A stretch of DNA of 64,000 bases from Rhizophagus clarus (lineage: Eukaryota > Glomeromycota > Glomeromycetes > Glomerales > Glomeraceae): the NCBI GenBank assembly GCA_015698045.1, contig BLAL01000040.1, positions 350,501 to 414,500 on the forward strand. Direction: 5' to 3'. This document shows, piece by piece, positions 45,255-57,002 of the stretch. A program made the position numbers and the translations under genes. Position 1 is the first letter of the stretch. Every line of letters starts with the position of its first letter. The notes under the pieces were generated by a model, which made no database searches, was not told where the DNA came from, and worked only from the letters and a program-made list of their open reading frames with translations.

Positions 45255-48200
45255 CATCGGGAAAGTTATTTCAGTTCAAATCTGCAGTGATCTGCGATTT
45301 TAGCAAATTGCCGCATTTTTTTAATGCAATTTTGTTAAGAATTTGCGCAATACTGCAAAAATTATTTTTTATTTTTTTCAAAGATTTTTTTTATGAAAAA
45401 TTTGTAATAATCTCCAAAATTGCAGATTTTTAAAAACATTTCGTACAAAATCTTTGAAGATTTTCACAATTTTCTTCTTTAATTTGATAAACTTTGCATA
45501 TTTATTTTGATAAACTTTACATCGCTAATTTTAAACTTTTTTAAAGAAACAATTTTTTTCTATCACTTTAAAGAAATAATTTTATAATACTTTTAAAGAA
45601 ATAATTTTTTAACGCCTTAAAAAAATAATTTGTTTAAAGAATCCAAAGAAAAAAAAAATAAATTTTTTAGTGGATTCTTTTTTAAGCTTCGAAGCTTGTC
45701 AGATGCTCGGACTTCAAGAATAATTTTTTTTTAAAAAAAAAAAAAAATTAAAAAATACTGTTTCTTTATAAAGTTTGAAGTCTTTAAGTCAAGTTTACAA
45801 TGTTCGGCAGAATGCCAAAGGTACAAGTTCTGGATTCAAACAAAAATTTTTTACTTATGGTTTTAAAGTGCAGGATGAATGAGAAATTAGGAAGTTAAAA
45901 AATTTGTTTTCAAATTTCAAAGTTTTACGGACAAAAATGGCAAAATCTGTCTTGCTTAAAAATTTTTTTTTTTGTAGTTTCTTTTCTAAGTTTTGGATGA
46001 ACCCAAAGCCCTTTCCAGACTCTATTTCAAAGGTTAGAGGTCCTGGACGCTGAAGAACAGCCCTGGACTCTCCACTTCAAAGGGTAGAGGTCCTTGACGC
46101 TAAAGAACAGCTTTAGACTCTTCATTTCGAAGGTTAAAGGTCCTTGACACTGAAGAATGGCTCTGGACTCTCCATTTCGAAAGTTAAAGCCTTCAAGTAT
46201 ATTAATTTATTTAACGAATATTATAAACATTCAATTTTTATATTTTTTTAGGTTCAGAAGCCAAAGTACAGCTCCAGACTTTTTTTTCGAAGGTTTTACC
46301 TTTGAAAAATTTTTTTTATTGGATTTAATTTACGAACGTTAGCATTAAACACGTTCAATTCTAATTTTTTTTAGGTCTGAAAGCCAAAGTACAGCTCCAG
46401 ACCTTTTTATTATTTAAAATTTAATGAACGTTAATATTAATGTTTGATTTTTGCTTTTTTTTTAGGTTCAGAAGTCAAAGTATGACTCCAGACTTTTTTT
46501 TCTGATGGTAAAACCTTTGAAAAATTTTTTTATTGAAGTTTAATTCACGAACGTTAGCATTAAACACGTTCAATTCTAATTTTTTTTAGGTCTGGAAGCT
46601 AAAGTACAGCTCTAGACCTTTTTATTATTTAATGAACATTAATATTAACATTCGATTTTTGCTTTTTTTAGGTCTGAAAGCTGAAGTACAGCTTCAAACT
46701 TTTTTTATTAATTTAATTTAACAAACGTTAATATTAATGTTTGATTTTATTTTTTAATTTTATTTAACGAATATTATCATATGTTCGTTCTTACTTTTTG
46801 TAATCCAGAATACCAAACATGCGGCTTTGGACATCATTTCGAAAGTAATTTCAAAAAAAATTTTTTTATTTTTATTAATAAACGTTAACTAACGTTTGAT
46901 TTCTTTTTTTTTTAGGTCTGGAGTTTCATTTGAGGCGGACTGGGTATTTCGAAGGTAAAAAAAAATCTTGAAATTATATTTTATATTAAAACGAAACTAA
47001 TTAATGTTTCGCTTCTCTTCTTTTTTTTAGGTCTGGAACTTCATTTCGAGGTGGACCATTAAGTAAAAAAAAAAAAGAAAAAAGTAATTTTTTTTTGTAT
47101 TTTAGCGAAACGTTAGTAACATTTCGCTTTTCTCCCTTTTTTAGGTCCAGAACTCCATGTTGAGGCAGACCATTAAGTAAAAAAAAACAATTTTTTTACT
47201 TTAATTTCAATAAACGTCAACTAACGTTCATTTTCTTTCTTTTTTTTAGATCCGAAACTCCTTTAGAGGCGGACTATGGTATTTCGAAGGTATAATATCT
47301 TTGAAATTTATTATTTTTTTTTGTTTTATTTAAACGAACGTTACTAATGTTCATTTTTTTTTATTTTTTAGGTCCAGAATTTAGAGGCAGACTGGTATTT
47401 TAAAGGTATAATACCTTTGAAATTTATTATTTTTTTTTGTTTTATTTAAACAAACGTTACTAATGTTCATTTTTTTTTATTTTTTAGGCCTGGAATTTAG
47501 AGGCAGACTGGTATTTCAAAGGTAATACTTTCGAAATTTATTATTTTTTTTCTTATGTTTTATTTAAATGAACGTTACTAATGTTCATTTTTTTTTATTT
47601 TTTAGGTCTGGAATTTAGAGGCAGACTGGTATTTCAAAGGTAATACCTTCAAAATTTATTATTTTTTTATTTTATTTAAATGAACGTTACTAATGTTTAT
47701 TTTCATTTTTATTTTTTAGGTCTGGAACTCTAGTTTGAAGCAGGCTGTAGTATTTCGAAGGTAAAAAACCTCAAAATAATATTTTATTTTACGAAATGAA
47801 ATAAAACTAATGTTTCATTTTATTTTTCTTTTTTTAGGTCTGAAATTCAAAGCAGACCGAAGGTAAAAAAAACACCTTTTTTTATCTTATTTTTATTTCA
47901 ACGAACATTAAATAATGTTCGGTTTCATTTTTTTTAGATGGACCTTACCTCGCAGCAGATCTGGTATTATCCTGAAGATAAAAAAAATTTTTTTGCTCAT
48001 TTTTATTAACGAAACATTAATTAACGTTTCAAATTCTTTTTTTAGATTTGCGTCTTTCTAGAGGTCTTCTAGCAGAATTCGAAGGTATTTACCTTCAAAA
48101 ATTTAAATTTATTATTTTTTTTTTAAATGAAACATCAACTAACTGTTTCATTTTTTATTTTATAAGTCATTGGCTTTCCAGATGCTTACTGGATGAATTT

Positions 48201-48778
48201 CGAAGATTAAAATTTTGAAAAATATTAGTTTAGGTATGCGGTTTTCTGACCTGTCTCTGGATAGAATTTCAAAGTAAACGGTGTTTAATTTTCTTTTTGT
48301 TTTTTTTTTATTTAACAAAACATTTACTGACGGTTTTGTTAGTTTTTTTTGCAGGCGCAGAAAACTGAAAAAAAGGTTCCAATCCTAATATAAAGGTAAA
48401 AAACCTCGAAAAAAACGTTTTTTACATTTTCAATGAAACAGTGAAAGTAAAGAAAGAAAGGCCGGAAAATTTAGTGCATTTAATACCTGAAATAGTGTAG
48501 TAATAGTGTAGTAAATTGATTTATTTGTAATGCTTTAATTAAATAAATTAAATAAATTAATTGATGTTAATTAACAATAAAAGTAATTGTAAATGTCAAA
48601 AATTTTGAAAAATTTCGCAGATTTGTTTTTGAAAATTTTCGCAGATTTTTTTGTGTTTGCAGAACTGTGCAGAAATCCATGAAATTTTTCAGTGCTGCGC
48701 ATCGGCATGTCCTCAGATCTGCATAAAATTAGGTTCTGCAGAATTGTGCAGATCTGTGAACCAAAATTTTTCCCGATG
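45255..48778 (+). mobile_element. Noncoding intron/mini-exon array element, copy B
   Basis: Termini CATCGGGAAA and TTTCCCGATG are inverted. Internally the ends match element A: left TCTGCGATTTTAGCAAATTG, right CTGCAGAATTGTGCAGATCT. From about 46.2 to 48.2 kb the units have a GTAA/GTATAA start after TTTC(G/A)AAG, 45-60 bp of A/T, a palindrome such as GAACGTTACTAATGTTC, about 20 bp of T-rich sequence, AG, and a 25-41 nt segment starting GTCTGGA or GTCCAGA. Four units near 47371-47719 repeat at about 116 bp. Segment lengths (34, 39, 40, 41, 25 nt) are not consistently multiples of three, so no protein is encoded. It lies inside the 45006-52894 transposon. Confidence 0.7.
46032..46181 (+). repeat. 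50-bp tandem repeat, three copies, of exon-like sequence
   Basis: Three exact-length 50-bp units begin at 46032, 46082 and 46132 (GGTTAGAGGTCCTGGACGCT and variants, ending CTCCACTTCAAA/CTCCATTTCGAA). They have the same content as the mini-exon part of the larger units (AAGTACAGCTCCAGAC versus AAGAACAGCTCTGGAC) but lack the intron-like part. Confidence 0.75.
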
Positions 48779-48959
48779 AATATGAATTATTGGACTTTCT
48801 CTTTTTATCTCCAGTTTTCTTATTTGTTTTAATCTCAACTCTACAGAAAAAATCCTTTTCTTTTTCTAAACACTAACAGTAGCAAGGAAACACAAATTTG
48901 TAGTTAGATGTCCTATCATTAGGAAGGTTAACCAAACCGCCATCAATCCAATACTAGTA

Positions 48960-51900
48960 GCAGACTTGTGACTTGTAGTTACTTTAACGTAAAAAAAAAG
49001 AATAATAAGCTAATTCAATTGGTGCCTCACAGGTAATATTTTTACGAATAAAGACTTTGATGTAGAATTCATGATTCTCTTCAACTAACGAAGAGCTACA
49101 GCTGTAATTCATTTCTTCTTTTATAAACCATAACTCCTTTTTTTCATTAGTATTCAAAGCTTGACTACTGAAAACACAACGAAGTTTATCACATTAGAAA
49201 CATTCAATATACTCACGCACTTTATTATTTATAAAGATTCCATTTAGCACCTGTTTCACTGATTTCAAAGTTTATACTAATATAGGACAATGATTTTCAG
49301 TTGTTGTATTACAGTATACTGTATGAAATTGGTATAATATTTGTTGTTTTCTAAAGTAATTGAAAATCTTTTAATGAATAAAATTGTTTAAATTATAAAA
49401 TAGGATAAAAATATCTGTACCAGCTGATGGAGTTGGATCTGACAAAAAATCTAGTATCACAAAAATATGCTGTGGAAGTCGTATAGCCTTGCAAATGGTA
49501 CATATAACATCATTACATTTTTTAATCTGTTTATAAATAAAAATATAATAAACATTAGTTAAATAATGAACTTAGTGTATATTTGATTTACAGAAAATGA
49601 AAATAACATGCTTGAAATGAATAGTGTCGTTGACGGCAATGGTTCTCAATAAACTTTGAAAGTAATTTTTTTTTTGAAAGGATATTTGCAGTTGTTTTGT
49701 TTATATTTAAAGATCTATCAACCTCTAATATAGTCTAAAAAAAAATAATTATTTTAATTTGTTCTTATTTGTATTTACTAAATAAATTTACTTACTTCAA
49801 AAAATAAAGAAATTTCAGATTCGCCAGCTAGATCATAACAAGAAAATGGTTCATCATGTAAAACTAGCTGCTCTGTCCTTTTTCGTAAAAATTCCTGAAT
49901 AGTGGTAATATATTTTTGCAATTCGCCAGTCAATTGTGAGGATTTTTTAGCAGCTCTGCAAATCTCTTTAAGAGTATTTGCTTTACTAAACAAAATCTCC
50001 ATATCTTCTAACATTGTTTTATGAACTAAAGCTACCCCTTGTAACGCTAAATTCAGAATCAATATAATCCTTTTAGCAGGGTTGTTCCAGCTTTGATGAG
50101 GTGCTATTCTTAATGCTATAAGCATATTGAAGTCTTTCTTAAGAAATAAACAAATCAAGAATATTTGAACTGATCTATATGTAATTTGATGATCAGGTCC
50201 TCTGTTAGTATAAAGGCAAAAAATTGGAGGAACTGAAGGTTGATAATGTAAGAAAATAACTTTAAAAAATTCTGTTGCATGTCTAATACCATTACTTGAC
50301 TGAAAGGTAGTATCTTTAAAAGAAACAAAAACTTTTCTACTATAAAATAATTCTTTAATACTTTTAGGTACCTCACAAAAAAAGATAACTGAAGGAGTCA
50401 AACTCAGTTTTGTAAAGTTATGGTCATACATAATGAGATCTGCATCCTGCAAAACTATGGATTTTTTATTACGCACTCCAGTTGATGTAGTGACACCTTT
50501 TCTAATTGGAACTTTGTGCTTATCATCAGCACAAATAAAATAAACATAATCTCAAAAGAGAATAGAAAATTCACATAAATATTAAAAATAACAAGCACAA
50601 TAGTGCGAATCAGGATGTTCTTTACACAAAAGCCAGGTTTGTATTTTAAAAATTATTTTAAATTGACCAATGTAATGAATTGCTTTTGCAAAAGTTGAAT
50701 TTGTTAGCGAAAATTGTAATCAAATTCATTCTTCACAGGGAATACTAATTTGAGAAAAAAGAGGGCTTCCATGTTTTTCTTCAAGTTTTTGAATTATACA
50801 ATTACAAAGATCTCAAATAGATATTGCTAATGGTTTGTATAAAAGACCGTGATAATAATGATCATCTATTGCAGCATTTATCTAAGAGATAATAATATTT
50901 AATTAATATTAGCTTTTGATATATATAGTGAATAAATTTGACCAAGAATATTACCTCATTAAAATACGCATCTAGTTCACTCCAAAAGCAATCAAATTTA
51001 GTTCCTTTAAAACCATTATTAATTCTCATATCAACAATAATTGAAGGATCTTCAAGCATCAATATCATTTTTAATCTCTCTTCAATTTCCTTACTAATAA
51101 CATCATTAGTTATAGTGGCATCACCTGTTAGATCGTAATAAAGAATCCTCAAAATTACCAGCGTAATAGTTTTTACCAATGAATACTATATTTGGATTTT
51201 GAAATGTAAATACTTGTATTATTAACGAATTGGTAATATTGCAATTAATACTAACTTTATGCAGGACATTTTTACGCATCTGTTTAGTATAATATTTAGG
51301 CAATAAATTCTGAACACTTGTCATTATTTGCGCTAATTTTGTTTTGTCTCTATCATCTGGATAAGTTGGAACTTTCCATATATAATTTATAGTTCCTAAA
51401 TAATTTTCTTGATGATATCAGTAAACCGTTACAAAAATATCAAGTTGTAAGTTTTTAATATAATCATATTACTTAAGTGTGTCTTTTGGTAAATAATATT
51501 CCATGTCTATAAAATCATATTCATCTTTGAACTTTAAAACATTTAATAATTCTTCATAAATCTCTTTTATATGGGGTCTTTGCAATAGAAAGGTACGAAA
51601 CTCAAAAAAATTTTAAATTTACTTTATATGCTAATTATGTTTTTTATGCTAAAATAAGTGATTAATTAAATTTTTATTTTTTTTTGAATTTCGTACTTTT
51701 CTATTGCAAAGACCCCATATTATCAGAACTGGCGTTTATTGTATATACTTCCAGTTTTACACTAGTATCTCTTGCTGGTACGCCACTATGATGGATTTCA
51801 TACATACGTTTATTAGCCTTATTCAAAAATTGACATATTGATCAACCATTTTTATTAAAGAAAGAACTTGTTCAATAACTGATTCCCAAATAACTTCACA

Positions 51901-52614
51901 AGCCCAAAGAGTAGATAATGATAAATTTAGAGAACTTGTAAGATCAATAAGTGTATTACAAGCTAGTTGGTGTTTTTTATGTTTTCCTTCAAAATAAAAA
52001 TGATTATAATTAAGTTTTATTTTAAATTGATCAAGCTCTAAGAAAAATTTTGGAAAATATAATTTTTGTGCATTAAATTTTTGTAGATGTGGATCAATAT
52101 ATTAAATTAACGCAACCAGCTATTCAACAAACTTTTTGCCAATTGTTTCATACAATCCACCAGTCCAGCCAACATTTTTTTGTTTAAATAATTTTATAAT
52201 ATTATTATACAATAAATCATGTTGATTTTCTTCATTTTTAATTACAGGTAAAGCCAATTTGTTAGCATTTTCCATTAATATGGTAAATGCATTTGTTCAT
52301 GATATTCCATCTATATTTTGTAATCTTTGTGAATTATTTTCTGGTTAGATAACAAATTTAATATGCGTAAAACTAAGTGTTGTGAATAAATTAAGTTCAT
52401 CTTGTAAGCCATCTTGAACAAAGTTCCATTTTGAATCGCCTTTTCCAACAAACACGTGAACTTCATGTAAATATAATTCAGGCTGGACAAGGTATTCATA
52501 AAGATCATTAAAGGTTGGACTTTGGTTATTTGAAGGAAAAGAAGATTCTTTAACTACTCTGGAACTAATTAGAATTTTGTGTTCTTCTTCAACATAAACT
52601 ATAAAATATGGCAT
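48960..52614 (-). pseudogene. Decayed DDE-type transposase
   Basis: The N-terminal piece starts at 52614 (MPYFIVYVEEEHKILISSRV). Broken pieces follow through 51.2-52.3 kb, interrupted by a MITE. The best-preserved core is 50476-49778: VSFKDTTFQSSNGIRHATEF, CLYTNRGPDHQITYRSVQIF, then APHQSWNNPAKRIILILNL. In related fungal transposon proteins I recall the middle motif as TDGGPDH and the last as NP(V/A)ER, so two presumed catalytic acids are replaced here by Asn (near 50205) and Lys (near 50073). A C-terminal Cys-containing tail (REYIECF-stop-CDKLRC, then ITCEAPIELAYY) runs to about 48960. Stops and frameshifts are frequent. It would have mobilised the enclosing TIR element. Confidence 0.55.
51572..51717. 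mobile_element. 146-bp MITE with TA target duplication
   Basis: Inverted ends TGGGGTCTTTGCAATAGAAA match over about 30 bp with one difference and continue as (G/A)GTACGAAA. TA flanks both sides (51570-51571 and 51718-51719), as for Tc1/mariner-type insertion. It interrupts the decayed DDE transposase trace. Because its two ends are nearly identical, it looks younger than the gene it sits in. Confidence 0.8.
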
Positions 52615-53124
52615 TTCAAATAAAATAAAATTTGAAGCATGTTTATTATATTAAATTTATGCATTTTTATTAAATACTTTTCTGTGATTATCAAATTATT
52701 AAAAAACTTGGAAGATATTTGAACATTTTAAAGATAATTTAAAGATAGTTTTTAGATTTTTATCATTTTGTAGTAGATGATCAAATATGACTAGATATGT
52801 GTATTATATGATCTAATATATATTGTTAAACTATTCTGAAAAATCAAAAAATATGGGGGGTAATGTTAAACAGACAATCTACTTGGTCTGGCCTTACTTG
52901 TAACTATCTAATGAAGTAAATTTTTTCTAAATCCTTGTTAAGTAAATGTACTATTATTATTATTTTAGCCTGATACTTTTTCCTTTTTTTTTCACAAACT
53001 ATTACTAGATAAACTCTTTAAATATACTTTTAAAGCATTATTATAAGTTGAGATTTATTTATAAAATCCTTTTTATTATATAAAAAATAGTCAGATTATA
53101 ATTGTAATAATTAAAAATAGGAAT

Positions 53125-55413
53125 AATTTATTTAACACACTCCTGCATTATAATGCACCTCTTATTACGTTTTAATTATTTTTATTTATTTATCAAATAA
53201 TTAAAATAATCTTAAGCTGTTAAGTGCATTGCAACTTTTTATTATTTTATCATTTCGTCTCCAAGAGGTGTTTCTATAAAAAAACCAATAAAAAAATATT
53301 AGAAATATTCTTAAATAAAATTAACAAAAAAAAATAAACCCTACCTTTTTATCTCTAGAAGTCTCCAGGAAGTGCTTCTATAAAAAAAAGACAATAGAGG
53401 GACATTAGGGAATGTTCTTAAATGAGATTAACAAAAAAAAGAAATAACCCTTACTTTTTCATTTTCAGATGTCTCTGAGGACGTTCTAGGTATAGCATTT
53501 TTTTCTTGTCTTTTTTTAATTTCATTTTCATATTTCATTTTTATTAATTATTTTTTCTTCTTTTTATGATTTATCTTTCGTTAATTTATTTCTCTTATCT
53601 TTTCATTTTTATTCACTTTCTTCTTTTTTATTATCGCTTCTTTTTTCTTTCATTCTCATGATCATTTCATCCTTATCACCATTTTGTCCTTATCGTTATT
53701 TCATTTTTATCAATTATTGTTTTGTCTTCATCATCAATTATCATTTCGTTCTTATCATTAATTATTGTTTTGTCTATCCTTATCATCGATTATTATTTCA
53801 TACATTTGTTCTCATCACCAATTATTATTTCATCTTTATCATTAATTATTATTTCATCCTCATCATCGATTTCATTTCATCATCATTATTTCGCCTTCTT
53901 TTTTTTTAGGTCTTAGTTTTGCGAACAAGATATGGCATTTTTTCTTATCTTTTTTTTTCAATTTCATTTGCATATTTCATTTTTATTAACTAATTTTTCT
54001 TTTTTTTATGGTTTATCTTTTGTTAATTTTTTCCTCTTTTCTTTCGTTTTCATTCACTTTTTTTCTTTTTCATTATCATTTCTTTTTTCTTTCATTCTCA
54101 TGATTATTTCATCCTTATCACCATTTTGTCTTCATCATTGTTTCATTCCCATCAATTATCATTTTAACTTCATCATCAATTATCATTTTGTTTGTCCTTA
54201 TTATCGATTATTATTTTATACATCCGTCTTCATCACCAATTATAATTTTATCTTTATCATTAATTATCATTTCATCCTTATCATCGATTTTATTTTATCA
54301 TCATCATTTCACTGCCTTTTTTTTAGATCTTAGTTTTGCGAACAAGGTATGGCATTTTTTCTTATCTTTTTCTCAATTTCGTTTTTATATTTCATTTTTA
54401 CTAACTATTTTTCTTCTTTTTATAGTTTATCTTTTGTTAATTTATTCTCTTTTCTTTTCGTTTTCATTTACTTTCTTCTTTTATTATCACTCCTTTTTTC
54501 TTTTATTCTCATGATTATTTCATCCTTATCACCATTTTATCCTCATCATTGTTTTATCCTCATCAATCATCATTTCATCATCATTATCAATTATCATTTC
54601 GTCCTTATCATTAATTATTGTTTTGTTTGTCCTTATTATTAATTATTGTTTCATCCATCCTCATCACCAATTATTGTTTTGTCTTTACTATCAATTATTA
54701 TTTCATTCTCATCATCAATTATCATTTCATCCTTATCATTTTATTCTTATTATTGTTTTATTTTTATCATTGTTTTATTCTTATTATCTTTTCATTTCTC
54801 CTCATCATCTTTTCATCTTTTCATTCCTTTCTTATCATTTCTTCATTTTTTATCATCCTTTCATTTTATTCATCTCTCTTTTGTCATCCTTTCATTTTTT
54901 TTGTCCCCTTCTTGTCATCTTTTTTTTTTTTTGCCTCTCCCATTATTTTTTTATTTTCATTTCTATTCCCTTTCATTTTATCCTTATTTCCTTTTGTTTT
55001 CGATCCTGTTCCTTTTATTTTTGCATTCTTTCCCTCTTCTTTTCACTATCTTTCTTTTTTTTTACTATATCTTTTGTCTCCTATCATTTTCGTTATCTCT
55101 AATTATTTGTTTCTAATATTATTTCCATTATTTCTCTCTCTTATTATCATAATTGTTAAGTTTCTCTTTTTTGTATCATTATTATTATTACTAGTTATGT
55201 TAAAGATAAATAATTGTAAAAAATATTATCTTTGATAAACAGGGTTTAAAGGAATAAAGTCATAGTTTAATATATAAATTTTGTTATTTTTTTGTATAAT
55301 AAATTTTAGCCAATTATTTTAATTCTTAACAATAATCTAAATTAAACTGCAACTAATAAAATTTATCACGTGATAGAGGGTGCATTATAACGCAGAGTGC
55401 GTTAAATAAATTT
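53125..55413 (+). mobile_element. 2.3-kb noncoding TIR element F with three tandem units of about 425 bp
   Basis: Left end TTTATTTAACACACTCCTGC and right end (reverse complement) TTTATTTAACGCACTCTGCG are followed by TTATAATGCACC-like sequence on both sides, over about 45 bp in all. Inside, two short minus-type units (GTCTCCAAGAGGTGTTTCT, 53275 and 53358) precede three plus-type units (about 53480, 53908, 54327). Those begin after TTTTTTTTAG with GTCTTAGTTTTGCGAACAAG and run into T/C-rich TCATCATTATTTCATCC sequence. The open frames over 54.6-55.2 kb are low-complexity Phe/Ser/Leu/Ile runs, not genes. Confidence 0.6.
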
Positions 55414-56080
55414 ACTCTTAAAAATAATAATAAATTATATTTGCAAACAATAATCATATTACTAGCAGATGGTATATTTATTAAAAGTAAAATATTTATA
55501 CACTTTTGAATATTTTTGTTTAAAAGATAAATTAGATTTACTAATACTAGTATTAATAATTTTGTCTTTCTTATTTGATTAATTATTTTTGACATTTTAT
55601 TTTTTTTATTTTTATTTTTATTAAAACAATCAAAATTATAATAGAAAAACAAAGTTAAACTAGATAAAATTGATACATCAAAGATGTGAGCCACTAAATA
55701 ATGATCAAGCTATCATTATAATACAAAATATATAAAATTTAAGTAAGTTATCATGTTATCCTCAGATGAAAACTAAAGTAAGTATCTTGACTCTACAGAA
55801 TCTACAAACTGAATCAAGTAGAATCAGGCCTCAACACCTTAGTAACATCTATCACAGAACTCCAAACAATATATAAATATGTTAGATTTGAGTTTGCTTA
55901 ATGATCATATAAAAAAAAAATCCTATGTAAGACTTTTATTTGCTTATTTTAATATAAAATTTTTAGTTAGTTAGATATTTAAATGCGTAGCTAAACTTAT
56001 TTTTATTTCACTCAGTAATTGTATTTGTATAGCAAAACCCCTTATTCGTATAACAAAGATTTTCATATATATATATATAG
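55414..56080. other. AT-rich spacer
   Basis: A 113-codon minus-strand frame (55694-55353) is Asn/Lys/Leu-rich and overlaps the TIR of element F. I do not regard it as a gene. A short more complex stretch near 55770-55860 has no coding evidence. Confidence 0.3.
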
Positions 56081-57002
56081 AGAAAATTTTAATTTTCACG
56101 TATATCAAAAAAAATTTTTACAAAAAATTTTTTTAAACTAATACTTCTTTTCTATTATTTTACACATTTTAATTTTCTTATTTTTTGTTTGCTAATTTTA
56201 CTCATATATAAAATGAATTTCTTCACAAATATTAGTCCAATCATTATAAAAATTTATAAGCAGGTAGATTCGATATCACTGAACAATTGGCTATTTTTAT
56301 ATTATCAATTTTTTTGCAAAAACCTGTTTTGCAACTTTGAAGCATGATTTTACCACTTTGGTTATATAATATTACCTTTTTCCACTTAAATAAAATTGTC
56401 CAGCAAGGTCGAATCTACTTACAGTAAAAATTTTAGAAAGATTGGATTAATATTCGTAGAATGCAACTAACTTTTGTACTTTTAATTATTTATCGTTTAA
56501 GTGATTTTAATTTTAAAGTGTAATTTTTTTTATTTTAAATCAACTTGTTAACTTTAAGAAGTTTGTTCATAAGGGTTGGCAATAATTTATATTTTAATTT
56601 TTATAAATCTAAATATAATAATATTTATAAAAAATTCCAAATTTTAAAACTATTTTTAAAATAGCAATAGTATATTAATATTAATTAAAATTAAAAATTC
56701 CGAAGTTGGTATATTATTTTATATTATTAATTTATTAATATTTAGTGAATTAATTTCACAATTTTTTTTCACAATGATATAAAAAATTAATTTACTATTA
56801 CTATATATATATTTATTATAATTAAATTATCTTTTTATACTTAAATAAAGCTATATACTATGTTAGAAAAAAAATTGCTTAGCAGAATAAAAAATTCAAA
56901 GGTTATAATAAGAGTTTGCTTAGTAGAACTTAAAATAATTTGCTTATTGATCATAGTAAATTTTGAAATTTTTATCTGACTTATATATATATTGTTTAGA
57001 GT
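56080..57002 (+). repeat. Noncoding repeat E, copy 2
   Basis: Begins GAAAATTTTAATTTTCAC and ends CTTATATATATATTGTTTAG. The middle shares long runs with copy 1, such as GGTCGAATCTACTTACAGTA, GATTGGATTAATATTCGTAG and AATGCAACTAACTTTTGTAC. Same orientation as copy 1. No ORF. Confidence 0.6.

Larger units (their letters stand above)
45006..52894 (-). mobile_element. 7.9-kb DNA transposon with 32-bp inverted ends and a decayed DDE transposase
   Basis: Ends AGGCCAGACCAAGTAGATTA... at 45006 and, reverse-complemented from 52894, AGGCCAGACCAAGTAGATTG... match at 31 of 32 positions through TCTGTTTAACAT. They enclose a minus-strand transposase trace (48960-52614), noncoding element B (45255-48778) and a 146-bp MITE (51572-51717). 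I see no exact target duplication (left flank TTAAGATT, right flank TACTTGTA). The superfamily is not assigned. Confidence 0.65.

Noticed and set aside
46032-48200. CRISPR array
   Set aside because: Regular repeats with unique spacers superficially fit, but repeats are diverged, contain splice-like signals, have no cas genes nearby, and the genome is eukaryotic.
54618-55235. A 205-codon plus-strand open frame, with overlapping frames of 97-159 codons
   Set aside because: Translations are runs of Phe, Ser, Leu, Ile and His from T/C-rich repeat DNA, open in all three frames. It is low-complexity sequence of element F, not a gene.
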